DNA of 39,039 bases from CAZSXS01 sp964611385 (GCA_964611385.1 CAZSXS010000032.1:1-39039); one strand, 5' to 3'; positions 1 through 8,499 are shown, numbered from the stretch's first letter. Numbers and translations: made by a program. The notes: generated by a model from the sequence alone, not told the origin.

Positions 1-118
1 AGTAAGCAAGCAAAACGATTTACTCCAAAAGGATTCCTTGCATAATTCCACTGAATCAGCACCTTTCGTATAAACTACTGACATTTAGTGTGTCACAAAC
101 GTATAGCATGTCAAGACC

Positions 119-165
119 TTGCCAATTCATCCCGTAGCCTATAGAGGCGGGGGACTTCTTGGCAA
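119..165. other. Stem-loop resembling the end of an IS200/IS605-type (tnpB) element
   Basis: TTGCCAA at 119-125 pairs with TTGGCAA at 159-165, enclosing a GC-rich inner hairpin (CCCG/CGGG, CCT/AGG). Read on the minus strand, the pattern 'AAGTCCCCCGCCTC...GGGATGAATTGGC' resembles the 3' ends of IS1341-like tnpB elements, where the guide RNA scaffold lies. No tnpB ORF is present next to it, so this would be a relic. The assignment is by memory of such ends, not by alignment. Confidence 0.3.
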
Positions 166-179
166 CTTAGGTTAAAGAA

Positions 180-200
180 GAAACGTGACTGAGTCTATAC
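180..200 (-). repeat. F1 repeat, half-copy
   Basis: The bases AAACGTGACTGAGTCTATAC match one terminal arm of the F1 family (compare GAACGTGACTGAGTATAGC at 28978-28996). The rest of the element is missing. It abuts the stop codon of the lipoprotein gene. Confidence 0.4.
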
Positions 201-959
201 TTATCGGAGTACGTTACCCTGATTTTTGTTGATATCACGGCTAAAAAGGGTATCGTCCAGGAGAATATTATACTCGAAAGTTTTGTAAGTCACAACAATT
301 CTTTCAACCCTGTCTGGATCATAGACAACTAACTTGACGGGATATAAGGTCTTGTTGCTAATCCAAAGCTTCTCTGTACGCAAGAAGGGATGCTCCCCGG
401 GTATGGTGGCTTCCAGCACAGTGCATTCGCCGTCGTCAAACTTACCAACACTCACCGACACGTCCTGGGAGCTGTAATAGTTCTTCAAAAAGCTGGTGAC
501 AAAAATTTCGCTGCGCTCTGGAGACTCCTTCGTCCCGACCAAAATCTTTCCCGACACCTTCGGGTTAAATTGAGCGATGGTTTTGCCGTCGGACAGCGTG
601 ACACTGCCGGAGACATTATCGGGCTTGGTGACCTCTACTCGGTACTCCCCTGAGACCTTGCAGTATTGCAGCGTCTCATAAATGTTGCTGCCCTTGTTGC
701 TTATGTACTCAACGCTCGCTTCACTTTTGTAGGTCTTTAGATTAGATAAAGTTTCCAGAATTTTTTCATAGGTACTTGACTGCTTGATCTTTAGTCCCCC
801 GTCCTCAGTACAGCCCACCGTCAGTAGAACCAACAACATACTCAGGCTCAGGAATAAGGCCTTTGTCAAATGACTTCCGGCTTTTTTTCCTTTTTTTTCA
901 AGCCTGTCGGGTCTTCCCGCCCCTTGCATAGCACCTCGGCATCCAAAATCTTTTTTCAT
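201..959 (-). CDS. LolA-like lipoprotein, possibly GerS/YdcC-like
   Basis: A 252-residue secreted lipoprotein. A hydrophobic stretch at about residues 32-47 runs into a lipobox (LTVGC, Cys50), predicting lipid attachment on the outer face of the membrane. The remainder is beta-rich and resembles the LolA/LolB-like fold found in Firmicute sporulation or germination lipoproteins such as GerS and YdcC. That family placement is from overall look (YEKILETLSNLKTYKSEASVEY opening, lipid-sensor style strands), not from a diagnostic motif. The start is supported by AAGGGG six bases upstream. It gives an unusually long, charged n-region of about 30 residues before the signal core. The gene stands alone, divergent from mntP. 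Confidence 0.6.
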   Translation of the reverse strand: MKKDFGCRGAMQGAGRPDRLEKKGKKAGSHLTKALFLSLSMLLVLLTVGCTEDGGLKIKQSSTYEKILETLSNLKTYKSEASVEYISNKGSNIYETLQYCKVSGEYRVEVTKPDNVSGSVTLSDGKTIAQFNPKVSGKILVGTKESPERSEIFVTSFLKNYYSSQDVSVSVGKFDDGECTVLEATIPGEHPFLRTEKLWISNKTLYPVKLVVYDPDRVERIVVTYKTFEYNILLDDTLFSRDINKNQGNVLR

Positions 960-1108
960 ACAATCCCCTTTCTATATCTTGTATAAGTTTATATATTCAT
1001 TTTATAAGAAAAAAGGGAATTTTAGACCAATGTCAATCGTATATCGAAAATTCCAAACTGGATGGTTGCAATATGTATGTTTGTTTCCTTTCAAGCCATT
1101 TTAATTCC

Positions 1109-1137
1109 TTGAAAAATTCCTCACCAAATGCTATACT
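1109..1137 (+). promoter_or_regulatory. Sigma-A promoter of mntP
   Basis: TTGAAA (1109-1114), a 17-base spacer and TATACT (1132-1137). Transcription would begin near 1144, giving a leader of about 100 bases that contains an F2 repeat core. Confidence 0.65.
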
Positions 1138-1163
1138 CCAAAAGGCTTATACAAAAATGAATC

Positions 1164-1216
1164 TTTCAAAATTTCCGTGAGCTTTAAGTTACCCCCATGT
1201 CCGGCTTTTGAAAGAC
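1164..1216 (-). repeat. F2 repeat, core only
   Basis: Begins CTTTCAAAATTTCCGT and ends TGTCCGGCTTTTGAAAG, so the ends are inverted (CTTTCAAAA/TTTTGAAAG). It lacks the long hairpin and C-run present in the 19672 copy. It lies in the mntP 5' untranslated region, between promoter and ribosome-binding site. Confidence 0.7.
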
Positions 1217-1245
1217 CCCAAAAATCACATTACTTGGAGGGATTT

Positions 1246-1827
1246 ATGAACTATCTATCAGTCATTTTAATTGGCATTGGCTTGTCCATGGATGCCTTTG
1301 CTGTATCAGTAGCAAATGGTATGTTAAGTAAAAAAGATACTTTAAAAAAAGAGCAGAGCCTGGCTTCTTTAAAGTATCCGTTTATCTTTGGGGGCTTCTT
1401 TGGCTTTTTCCAGTTTCTCATGCCTGTCATTGGCTTTTTTGGCGCAAGCATGATCAGCTCCGCTCTTATGGCCGTGGGGAATTTTATCTCCTTTGCACTC
1501 CTTTCTCTTGTAGGGGGCAAAATGCTCTACGAGGTCTTTTTTGAAAAGGAGGAAGAAGAAGTTTCCCTCAATATCAGCATGAAGGGTCTATGTCTAATGT
1601 CCATTGCAACTAGCCTGGACGCCTTGGCGGTAGGTGTCAGCTTTTCTCTTATCCCACCGGCAATGAATATCTTTGTAGCCACAGGTCTGATCGGTGTCGT
1701 CACTTTTGGCATATCCGCAGCAGGCTTCTTGATCGGTGCAAAAGTTGGCGGCGTATTAAAAAAGCCCGCCAAAATCTTGGGCGGGCTTATCCTTATCCTT
1801 ATTGGAATTAAAATCTTATTTTTTTAG
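1246..1827 (+). CDS. mntP: Manganese efflux pump MntP
   Basis: Membrane exporter that removes excess Mn2+ from the cytoplasm (family knowledge). The 193-residue protein has about six hydrophobic segments. It shows the family's duplicated signature: GLSMDAFAVSVANG near the N-terminus and SLDALAVGVSF in the second half, each carrying the conserved Asp used for metal passage. Length agrees with the usual ~190 residues. The start at 1246 is chosen because GGAGG lies five bases upstream and the protein then opens with the first membrane helix; an earlier in-frame start at 1177 would read through repeat sequence. It converges with the amidase gene, the two stop codons being one base apart. No Mn-sensing yybP-ykoY riboswitch was recognised upstream. 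Confidence 0.92.
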   Translation: MNYLSVILIGIGLSMDAFAVSVANGMLSKKDTLKKEQSLASLKYPFIFGGFFGFFQFLMPVIGFFGASMISSALMAVGNFISFALLSLVGGKMLYEVFFEKEEEEVSLNISMKGLCLMSIATSLDALAVGVSFSLIPPAMNIFVATGLIGVVTFGISAAGFLIGAKVGGVLKKPAKILGGLILILIGIKILFF

Positions 1828-1828
1828 T

Positions 1829-2542
1829 CTAACTGATTTTCCGGGTTGCTGTTATAACCTTGTTTGCATCATCATAACCCACTACATAGCCCAAGGTTTC
1901 CAAGAACGTTCGGACGGCAATCGTATCCTTCGGAACCATTCGAGCCAGTTCTTCAATGCTGGCATAATTATAGCCGTTGATGTTTTCCACCTCAATCTCT
2001 GTTATCTCAGAGTTGATTTGAATTTTTTGAGCGTGTAGCGAAAGCGGCTTGTTGTTTAACAAGGCGCTTACATCTTTTTTCAGCTTTTCCCAGGCATCAG
2101 GGTTGTTGACATAATACAAGGGGCAGGCCTTTTGTGTAATGTCGTAGTGCCGAATTAGCTGCGTGCTTGGGTCAAGCTTGTACCTCTTACATAAGTCGGC
2201 TGCCAGTTCAATTAGGCTTTTGTAGGTTGCTTCGCTGAACTTTCCATCGGCCTTGGGGTGACAGTTTTCAATGCTAATGGTGTCTGAATTTCTGGAGTTT
2301 GAACAGTATGCAATCTCCGTTTCTGGCACAACCCGCAAGATCTCTCCGTCCAGCCCTATGATATAATTGGAACTGGCATAGGTAGCCTTGCTAAAACGCA
2401 GACTCTCAAAATAATTCCTGTTGGTCATGGCAGAGCTCCCCGCATTCCCCACGTAGTGGATGACCACTCCGTTTACCTTTTTTAAGGGCGTTTGAGGGCG
2501 GGAGTTGGGATTCGGTGTCAGTAACATTTCGGTAATTTTCAT
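1829..2542 (-). CDS. N-acetylmuramoyl-L-alanine amidase (Amidase_2 fold)
   Basis: A 237-residue peptidoglycan amidase, cutting the bond between N-acetylmuramic acid and L-alanine. The N-terminal ~150 residues form the T7-lysozyme/PGRP-like Amidase_2 domain. Zinc ligands fit His29 (VVIHYVGNAG), His132 (LIRHYDIT) and Cys140 (KACP). The C-terminal ~70 residues (EITEIEVENINGYNYASIEE, then VRTFLETLGYVVGYD) look like a copper-amine-oxidase-N-like or cell-wall-associated domain. There is no signal peptide, so it is either released on lysis, exported otherwise, or acts like phage-type CwlA/XlyA enzymes. AAAGGAGG lies six bases before the ATG. Confidence 0.85.
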   Translation of the reverse strand: MKITEMLLTPNPNSRPQTPLKKVNGVVIHYVGNAGSSAMTNRNYFESLRFSKATYASSNYIIGLDGEILRVVPETEIAYCSNSRNSDTISIENCHPKADGKFSEATYKSLIELAADLCKRYKLDPSTQLIRHYDITQKACPLYYVNNPDAWEKLKKDVSALLNNKPLSLHAQKIQINSEITEIEVENINGYNYASIEELARMVPKDTIAVRTFLETLGYVVGYDDANKVITATRKIS

Positions 2543-2566
2543 AGAAGTCCTCCTTTATTTTTGATT

Positions 2567-2598
2567 GTACTCAGTACCGTTTTAGAGACTGAGTATAA
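2567..2598 (+). repeat. F1 repeat, minimal derivative
   Basis: GTACTCAGTACC joined almost directly to TTTTAGAGACTGAGTATA: both F1 ends with the roughly 70-base middle lost. It lies between the amidase gene and rluB. Confidence 0.55.
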
Positions 2599-2647
2599 AG
2601 GATCATAAGAATTTGCCTCTGAAAATTGAATCAAAGTTTTTCTTTTT

Positions 2648-3352
2648 TTATAACCCAGACAAGTATTGGATCTCATCTCTGCTCAGTAACCGGTGTCCGC
2701 CTACCGGTAAGCCTCCCAGCCCTAGCTGTCCAATACTTGTCCTTTTTAATTCTATGATGTCATGACCGATTTGGTTACACATTTTCCGTATCTGTCGGTT
2801 CTTTCCTTCGCTGATGATGATCTGTACAAGACTTTCGCTGTTCATCCGCTTGAGTATTTTTAGCTTTGCTGGCCTAGTTATGTAGCCCCCTATGTCTATC
2901 CCTGCCTGAAATGTTTTGATGGCCGCCTCTGTTGGGCGGCCTTTTATTATGGCTTCGTAGGTCTTTGGAATTTCGTGCTTGGGATGCGTGAGCCTGAAGG
3001 CCAAGTCTCCGTCGTTGGTCAGAAGTAAAAGACCAGAGGTGTCGTAGTCAAGCCGTCCAACAGGAAAAACCCTTTCCTTTGTCTTGATTAAGTCCAAAAC
3101 ACAGGGGCGCCCAAACTGATCCTTTGCCGTCGTGACATACTGAACAGGCTTGTTCAAGCAGAGGTAAATCTTCCCCTCTGCTTGAACAGGCCTGTTGTCT
3201 ACTGCTATTTTGTCGTTTTCATCTACCTTGGTTCCAAGGGTGCGGATGGTGACGGAATTGACGGTGACCCTGCCAGCCAGTATCAATTCCTCCGCCTTCC
3301 TTCTGGCACATACGCCTGCATCTGCCAGATATTTTTGTAGCCTAACTTGCAT
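2648..3352 (-). CDS. rluB: Ribosomal large-subunit pseudouridine synthase, RluB type
   Basis: Isomerises a uridine of 23S rRNA to pseudouridine. The 234-residue protein has an N-terminal S4 RNA-binding domain (MQVRLQKYLADAGVCARRKAEELI, residues 1-60). The RsuA/RluB catalytic domain follows, with the signature GRLDYDTSGLLLLTNDG; Asp102 is the expected nucleophile. Another family motif is the late GKNRQIRKMCNQIGH. The start codon lies within the end of the upstream carboxypeptidase gene (11-base overlap), implying translational coupling. It belongs to the condensin-carboxypeptidase operon, a common clostridial arrangement. Confidence 0.92.
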   Translation of the reverse strand: MQVRLQKYLADAGVCARRKAEELILAGRVTVNSVTIRTLGTKVDENDKIAVDNRPVQAEGKIYLCLNKPVQYVTTAKDQFGRPCVLDLIKTKERVFPVGRLDYDTSGLLLLTNDGDLAFRLTHPKHEIPKTYEAIIKGRPTEAAIKTFQAGIDIGGYITRPAKLKILKRMNSESLVQIIISEGKNRQIRKMCNQIGHDIIELKRTSIGQLGLGGLPVGGHRLLSRDEIQYLSGL

Positions 3353-4526
3353 TGGTTCCCATTCCTATCCAATAATCCATGATTTCCCTGATATAGGTTT
3401 CAAAATCATGCCGCTTGACGGCCTGACTAGCCAATAACTTGATTTCCTTTATTACCTCGTCATTTAGATATACTTCCGCAAAACCGATGACCTGATTTTC
3501 TTTGACTGGTGCCAAGAGCTTTTCTGGTAACACGTACTTGACATGTACCTGGGAAAGCTCGTCCTCCATCAGAGGTAAAACCAAGCCCTCGGCCAGGTAA
3601 AATTCAATGTCTTCTTCCTTGGCTCGAGTAACCGGAATGCGCCCTACCCGCTTCTTTGCTTCAATAACATCCACATACTTAAAATTGTCAAAGCCGAAAT
3701 TCAGCAAGGCCTTGGTGTCCCGCCATTTTTGTTCCTTACCCTTTTCGCCCCAGCCGCTGGCCAAAACCACGCTGATCAGTTGCATTCCGTCTCGCTTAGC
3801 AGCGCCCACAAAGCAGTGTCCTGCCTTTCCCGTAAAGCCGGTTTTTACACCGATGGCCCCGGCGTATTCCCGCAAAAGGCGGTTCTTGTTGATGATGGTA
3901 TAGCTTGTGCGGCTGGATTCTGCTGTGATCTCCGGGGTGGTGATGATTTGAATCAAATCCTGATTTTGCAAAGCAAAGCGGGTGATCAAGGCCAAGTCAT
4001 AAGCCGTGGAATGATGATCACCCTTGTCCAGGCCATTGGGTGTCTCAAACACCGTGTCCATGGCTCCCAGTTCCCTTGCTCGCTGGGTCATCATGTTGCA
4101 AAATTCTTCAACACTGCCCCCAATATGTTCTGCTATGGCCACGGCCGCATCGTTGGAGGATTGCAGCATCAGGGCGTACAGCAGTCCCTTTAGGGGGATT
4201 TCCTCACCCTCTTGCAAAAACATCTTCACCTTTGGCGCTAAGGAAGCTCTGCGAGAAACTTTAACTTTGTCCTCCAAATTCCCCTTTTCCAAGGTCAAAA
4301 GCGCCGTCATAATCTTGGTGGTACTCGCCATAGGCAGTGGCAATCTGGCATTTTTCTCCCACAGAATGCGCCCCGTTTCGCTGTCAAGCAAAATCGCACC
4401 AGTGGCGTTCACGGTTATCTCTTTCTTGTCTGCCTTTTTTTCTTCTCCAAAAGTTACCTTTGGTTGAATAAGCTGAATCAATAGAAGAATTAAAAAAACA
4501 CTTAGAATACTTCGTAGTTTTATCAT
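3342..4526 (-). CDS. dacF: D-alanyl-D-alanine carboxypeptidase (DacF/PBP5 family)
   Basis: A low-molecular-mass penicillin-binding protein that trims the terminal D-Ala from peptidoglycan stem peptides outside the membrane. 394 residues. The signal peptide is at 1-27 (core SILSVFLILLLIQLI). Peptidase S11 motifs are SxxK at Ser68-Thr-Thr-Lys71, SxN at about 129 (QSSND) and KTG at about 228 (VKTGFTG). The C-terminal PBP5-like beta domain follows, then a likely amphipathic membrane anchor ending in DYWIGMGTNAS. AAAGGGG precedes the ATG. In spore formers the paralogue beside scpA/scpB is often the sporulation-linked DacF; the symbol rests on that context. Confidence 0.88.
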   Translation of the reverse strand: MIKLRSILSVFLILLLIQLIQPKVTFGEEKKADKKEITVNATGAILLDSETGRILWEKNARLPLPMASTTKIMTALLTLEKGNLEDKVKVSRRASLAPKVKMFLQEGEEIPLKGLLYALMLQSSNDAAVAIAEHIGGSVEEFCNMMTQRARELGAMDTVFETPNGLDKGDHHSTAYDLALITRFALQNQDLIQIITTPEITAESSRTSYTIINKNRLLREYAGAIGVKTGFTGKAGHCFVGAAKRDGMQLISVVLASGWGEKGKEQKWRDTKALLNFGFDNFKYVDVIEAKKRVGRIPVTRAKEEDIEFYLAEGLVLPLMEDELSQVHVKYVLPEKLLAPVKENQVIGFAEVYLNDEVIKEIKLLASQAVKRHDFETYIREIMDYWIGMGTNAS

Positions 4527-4592
4527 TTCAATGCCCCTTTACTTTCATTCGATTACTTTCATTATCTGTAAAAAGAGACATTATTATTCAAA

Positions 4593-5528
4593 TTACCCAT
4601 TAATTCTGTCTAAAGTCCAGTACGTAATCACTCCAGCCAAAAGGATCACAAGCAAATCAACCAGTGCAAAGGGGATAACTCCAAGGGCAGCAAAGAAAAA
4701 CCCGCTGCCAAATTGATAGAGGCTCCCATTGAGCAGCAAAAGCTCTCCCACATACATCAAAAACGTGGTAGCAACGGCGACAACAGAGGGCAGAAATAAG
4801 GATAGACCCTTCCCTTTTCGGTATAAGAAGGAGCCAACAAACACGCCAAAGGTGATCCCAAAGGTGATAAAAAACAGACTCATAAGCAGGGCAGAAACAA
4901 AGGAAACCTGAAGCTGCCCGGTTCTGAAAAAGGCCGTAAAGCAGGCAAAAATGCACAGCCCGATAAAGAGGGCTGCCGAAATCGCCTGTAACACCAGTGC
5001 TTTCCTTTTGCTTGCGTCCTCCCTTTTGATCATAAGCGCAAAGCCGATGATGCAGTTCAGCACAGCAAGGATGACAATGACAGCGATAAAGTAAAAATGC
5101 AGTTTAAAAGAGGGGCTGTATTCTCCAATCAGAACATTGCCCACCGTTTGCAGGGCTTCCGGCGTTGCAACACACATAAAAACTTGCCAGCTCTCAATGC
5201 TTGTTTTGGTGCTTCCATCAAAAACCACAATTTTTTCAAACCAAAGCTCGGCGGCAAAAAAAGCAGCCAAAGAAATCAGAGAAAGCCCCAGCATGGCAAA
5301 TTTTTCAAAAAACCGTACGGCCAGAGGCAGAATCGCAAGAGCCAGCAACAAGGCAATACAGATGGGTGTATACGGAATGACGTACTTTGGATAAGCAAAG
5401 GCATCAACCGAGCCTTTCCCAACAAAGTCACTGATCACTCTTACGCCCATATATAGCGGATAAACCGAAGCTAGAAGCGTACCAAGCGTTGAAAACAAGT
5501 AAAATTTTTGCAGTTTTTTGCTCGGCAA
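4593..5528 (-). CDS. Polytopic membrane protein of unknown function
   Basis: I do not recognise a family. The 311-residue product is almost wholly hydrophobic, with about eight to nine predicted membrane segments, and a positively charged loop (MIKREDASKRKA) in the middle. No catalytic motif or transporter signature is visible. The start is set at the TTG at 5528 because GGAGGG lies six bases upstream; another in-frame TTG at 5534 directly abuts that site and is too close. It sits within the minus-strand operon between the nucleotidyltransferase gene and dacF, separated from dacF by 66 bases. Confidence 0.75.
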   Translation of the reverse strand: MPSKKLQKFYLFSTLGTLLASVYPLYMGVRVISDFVGKGSVDAFAYPKYVIPYTPICIALLLALAILPLAVRFFEKFAMLGLSLISLAAFFAAELWFEKIVVFDGSTKTSIESWQVFMCVATPEALQTVGNVLIGEYSPSFKLHFYFIAVIVILAVLNCIIGFALMIKREDASKRKALVLQAISAALFIGLCIFACFTAFFRTGQLQVSFVSALLMSLFFITFGITFGVFVGSFLYRKGKGLSLFLPSVVAVATTFLMYVGELLLLNGSLYQFGSGFFFAALGVIPFALVDLLVILLAGVITYWTLDRING

Positions 5529-5611
5529 AATCAACCCTCCTCGTATAATACATTTGCAAGTTACCTATTTTTACCAAAACTTGCCTTTCGTCTCATCTTG
5601 GCACCCCGTCC

Positions 5612-6400
5612 TTACCATTCGGCAATGACAGGCCGTTCCTTATACCACCACAATTCATTGTCATCAATAAAGCGGCTTAAGATTGCAGAGAAGTCAGCGG
5701 GGGGCGTGTATGAAATAAATTTCTTAATGGAACTGGCAAAATCCTCCCTGGTTTCATCCGTTAATTGGCTTAGAAAAGCATTGGCCTTTTCGACAATATT
5801 CTCCGGCTTATTCTTTAAGGATTTCACGGTTTGAAGCAAGGCCTTGTGACAGGGAAACAAGACTTCATTATCCTGCAACAAAAGCCGAAACCCAAAAAGG
5901 ACAATATCCGCCGCAGCCTTGTGCCGCAGATAAATATTGTTTTGACTGACACGCCAGAAATAGCCGTTATTCAGACTCAAAGCGCTATAAAAGGAAAATA
6001 GCTTCTCTTCCTTTAGATTTTTCTGAAAAACGCCGATTTGTGGAATCAAGTCATTGATTTCCGGGTTCTTGGAATACAAGCACTTGGCCGATACAAAAGC
6101 ATTTCGGGATGGCTCACTTCCTCTTTGAGCAAGCGTTCTTAGGTACTGAACGGTGCAGTATTTGATATCAAAATATCCGCCCTTGTAAGTGCAATACCCT
6201 TCAATGCATTCTGACAGCCGGTTGCTTTTTTCTAAGTCTGCATATTTTTCATCGGTAACAACAATGATGGCGTCAAGGTCTGAATCGGGTCTTTCGCAAC
6301 CCTTCGCAACCGACCCGCCCAGAACGATAGCCAAGACAGCCTCATCCCCTTTGAAGTACCCCATCAGGTTTTCAGTTGATTTTTCATGATGCTCGTACAT
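5612..6400 (-). CDS. Nucleotidyltransferase-fold protein
   Basis: A 262-residue protein of the Pol-beta/MNT-like nucleotidyltransferase superfamily. The diagnostic motif is GGSVAKG at 28-34 followed by the metal-binding pair Asp41-x-Asp43 (RPDSDLDAIIV). The rest is helical and unlike characterised aminoglycoside nucleotidyltransferases at a glance, so the substrate is unknown. AGGAGG lies six bases before the ATG. The gene follows scpB after 26 bases and is probably cotranscribed with it, although no functional link to condensin is known. Confidence 0.75.
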   Translation of the reverse strand: MYEHHEKSTENLMGYFKGDEAVLAIVLGGSVAKGCERPDSDLDAIIVVTDEKYADLEKSNRLSECIEGYCTYKGGYFDIKYCTVQYLRTLAQRGSEPSRNAFVSAKCLYSKNPEINDLIPQIGVFQKNLKEEKLFSFYSALSLNNGYFWRVSQNNIYLRHKAAADIVLFGFRLLLQDNEVLFPCHKALLQTVKSLKNKPENIVEKANAFLSQLTDETREDFASSIKKFISYTPPADFSAILSRFIDDNELWWYKERPVIAEW

Positions 6401-6426
6401 AAAAACCCTCCTTTTTTAAGGTCTTT

Positions 6427-7032
6427 CTAAGACAAAGACTTTTGGCTTTCCTCTGGATTAAAGTGCTCCGTGTCTGGTAGCCGTTTTAAACTGTCGAAGC
6501 CAAAGTCCCGCAAAAATTCCGGCGATGTGCCAAAAAGAAGGGCTCTGCCAGCCAAGCTGGAGCGCCCTAATTCAACAATCAAGCCATATTCCAAAAGCTT
6601 ATTCACCGCATGGTCGGCACTGACACCCCGGATCTCCTCAATTTGAGCCTTCGTCACAGGCTGCTTGTAGGCCACGATGGCAAGGGTTTCCAGCAGAGCG
6701 GTCGTTAGAACTTTTTTGGGCGTATTTTGACGCAGCCTCTGTATGTATTCATAATATTCCACTGCCGTACTCATTTGGTAAGAATCCTCTATTTGTAGAA
6801 TCCGCATTCCCCGGCCTTCTACTTCGTATTTTTCCTTAAGCTTACTCAGGATCTTCCGGGTGCTTTTGATGTCCAGGTCCAGACAGGACGCGATTTCCGA
6901 CAGGCTGAGAAGATCCGATACAAAAAGCAGTGCTTCGGCAATTTTTTCGTATTTTTCCAGGCTTTCATTTTCCTTCGTTATTTTCTCTTCCTTTGCTACC
7001 TTGTCCTCCATTGCTATTTCATCCTTCGTCAT
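6427..7032 (-). CDS. scpB: Segregation and condensation protein ScpB
   Basis: The winged-helix kleisin-associated subunit of the Smc-ScpA-ScpB condensin, needed for chromosome compaction and segregation. 201 residues. Recognisable blocks are EKIAEALLFVSDLLSLSEIA, TALLETLAIVAYKQPVTKAQIEEIRGVSADHAV and ELGRSSLAGRALLFGTSPEFLRDFG. The start is set at 7032 because AAGGAGG lies five bases upstream, inside the last codons of scpA; the overlap with scpA is 14 bases. The first ~30 residues are an unusually charged lysine/glutamate-rich extension before the conserved domain. Confidence 0.93.
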   Translation of the reverse strand: MTKDEIAMEDKVAKEEKITKENESLEKYEKIAEALLFVSDLLSLSEIASCLDLDIKSTRKILSKLKEKYEVEGRGMRILQIEDSYQMSTAVEYYEYIQRLRQNTPKKVLTTALLETLAIVAYKQPVTKAQIEEIRGVSADHAVNKLLEYGLIVELGRSSLAGRALLFGTSPEFLRDFGFDSLKRLPDTEHFNPEESQKSLS

Positions 7033-7753
7033 TTTGTCCTCCTTCGTTTTCAAACAAGTAAAGCTCAGAAAAATTCCCCTCCTGCTTGACGGATATCCGA
7101 TTCATCTTCAAGAGCTCCAAAATGGCCAGAAAGGTGGTTAGTTTTTCTTCTTTGGTAGAATCATTCGTAAAAATCTGAGAAAAAGTTAGGGTTTTTGTTT
7201 GACGAAGTAACAAAAACACATATTCGATTTTTTCCGAGACACTGAAGCGCTCCTTACTGATGGTGACATTGCGGATGGGCTTGGGCTTGACCTCCTGCCG
7301 TTTCATCAGATCTTCAAATACTTTTTGTAACTGCTCCAAGGACACTTCGGAGAGCAGCTCACTTACCTTATATTCCGGCTTTGGTAGGTCGTTTTCCTCA
7401 CGAAAATAAAGCTTCGACCCGATGACCTGTCGGTCATCTAAAAATTCAGATATCTTTTTGAAAAGTCTATATTCCACTAGGTGCCGAACCAGTTCTTCCT
7501 GGGGGTCTGGTTCCTCTTCTTCCTTATTTTTGGGAAGTAGCAATCTGGATTTGATTTCAAGCAAGGTCGCCGTCATCAGCAAAAACTCACTGACGGACTC
7601 CATATCTAAGGTGATCATTGCCTCCACATATGCAATAAACTGCTCCGTGAGCTCAGCAATGGGAATATCGTAGATGTCGATTTTATTCTTTTCAATCAAA
7701 GCATACAACAGCTCGTATGGGCCCTGAAAGACCTCCAGATGAACGTTTATCAT
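7019..7753 (-). CDS. scpA: Segregation and condensation protein ScpA
   Basis: The kleisin subunit bridging the two Smc heads. The 244-residue protein opens with the family hallmark (VHLEVFQGPYELLYALIEKNKIDIYDIPIAEL). It continues with the ESVSEFLLMTATLLEIKSRLLLPK helix region and ends with the C-terminal winged helix (TTFLAILELLKMNRISVKQE). It lies nine bases downstream of the M50 gene and overlaps scpB, the usual Firmicute pairing. Confidence 0.94.
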   Translation of the reverse strand: MINVHLEVFQGPYELLYALIEKNKIDIYDIPIAELTEQFIAYVEAMITLDMESVSEFLLMTATLLEIKSRLLLPKNKEEEEPDPQEELVRHLVEYRLFKKISEFLDDRQVIGSKLYFREENDLPKPEYKVSELLSEVSLEQLQKVFEDLMKRQEVKPKPIRNVTISKERFSVSEKIEYVFLLLRQTKTLTFSQIFTNDSTKEEKLTTFLAILELLKMNRISVKQEGNFSELYLFENEGGQNDEG

Positions 7754-7762
7754 ATAAGACCT

Positions 7763-8404
7763 CTAAAAAATCATCAGACTAATCAACGCTTGACTGATGG
7801 GATTCAAAATGGAGCCAATGATTCCGAACATCAGCAAGAAAATGAGAATAATCTGAAACATTTTTTCATAATTGGACATACGAACCACCGTGTTCGGGTG
7901 AAGGTAAAGCCCCAAAATCCGGTAGCCGTCCAGGGGAACCACAGGAATCAAATTAAAAAAGGCTATGGATAGGTTACAAAAGGCAATGCGGTGAATAACA
8001 AAGGGCAGGTAGAATGAAAAAATCTGCCTGATCTCTGGTGCAAAGCCTCTAATGAGTCCGGCATAGAACGGGGAATTAAAAAGATTCAAAGTATAGGCCG
8101 CAAAAACACCCACCACAAAATTCGTGAGCATAGGCGCCACATGGGTAATCAGGACACTCTTTTTATAGTTACTGAAATAGGCTGTAGAGATGGGTGTGGG
8201 ATTCCCCCAGCCAAAGCCGAAAATCACCATACAAATAAGACCAATCGGCTCCAAGTGTTTAAAAGGGTTTAAAGTCAGACGGCCTCTCAACCTAGGAGCC
8301 GGATCCCCCATTCGGGTTGCAGCAAAAGCCTTAACGTATTCATGTAAAGCCAACGACAGTATGATCCCTGGCAGCGACAACAAAATTACAGTGATATCCA
8401 ACAT
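7763..8404 (-). CDS. Site-2-protease-like (M50, YwhC type) membrane protein with an altered active site
   Basis: A 213-residue polytopic membrane protein of the M50/YwhC branch of intramembrane zinc proteases, commonly found next to scpAB. The family frame is clear: LALHE at 18-22, then MGDPAPRLRGRLTLNPFKHLEPIG, and the second metal motif NLIPVVPLDGYRI near 150. The zinc motif, normally HExxH, reads His21-Glu22-Tyr23-Val24-Lys25. The second histidine codon is AAG (Lys). Catalytic activity is therefore doubtful and the protein may be a pseudoprotease. The ATG is preceded by GGGAGGAG. Confidence 0.85.
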   Translation of the reverse strand: MLDITVILLSLPGIILSLALHEYVKAFAATRMGDPAPRLRGRLTLNPFKHLEPIGLICMVIFGFGWGNPTPISTAYFSNYKKSVLITHVAPMLTNFVVGVFAAYTLNLFNSPFYAGLIRGFAPEIRQIFSFYLPFVIHRIAFCNLSIAFFNLIPVVPLDGYRILGLYLHPNTVVRMSNYEKMFQIILIFLLMFGIIGSILNPISQALISLMIF

Positions 8405-8430
8405 AATCTCCTCCCTTTCCTTCGCTTTCT

Positions 8431-8499
8431 TGTACTCAGTCCTGTTCGAATCTCTTACGTACAGTGTGCTTGGTGAACGTTTAAGGGCTGAGTATAGCT
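8431..8499 (+). repeat. F1 repeat, internally deleted
   Basis: Starts TGTACTCAGTCCTGTTCG and ends GAACGTTTAAGGGCTGAGTATA. The ends match full F1 copies but the GCCGCC/GGCGGC stem region is replaced by unrelated sequence, leaving 69 bases. Confidence 0.6.

Noticed and set aside
1020..1245. Possible yybP-ykoY manganese riboswitch upstream of mntP
   Set aside because: The conserved loops of that riboswitch were not found; the leader holds only the promoter and an F2 repeat core.
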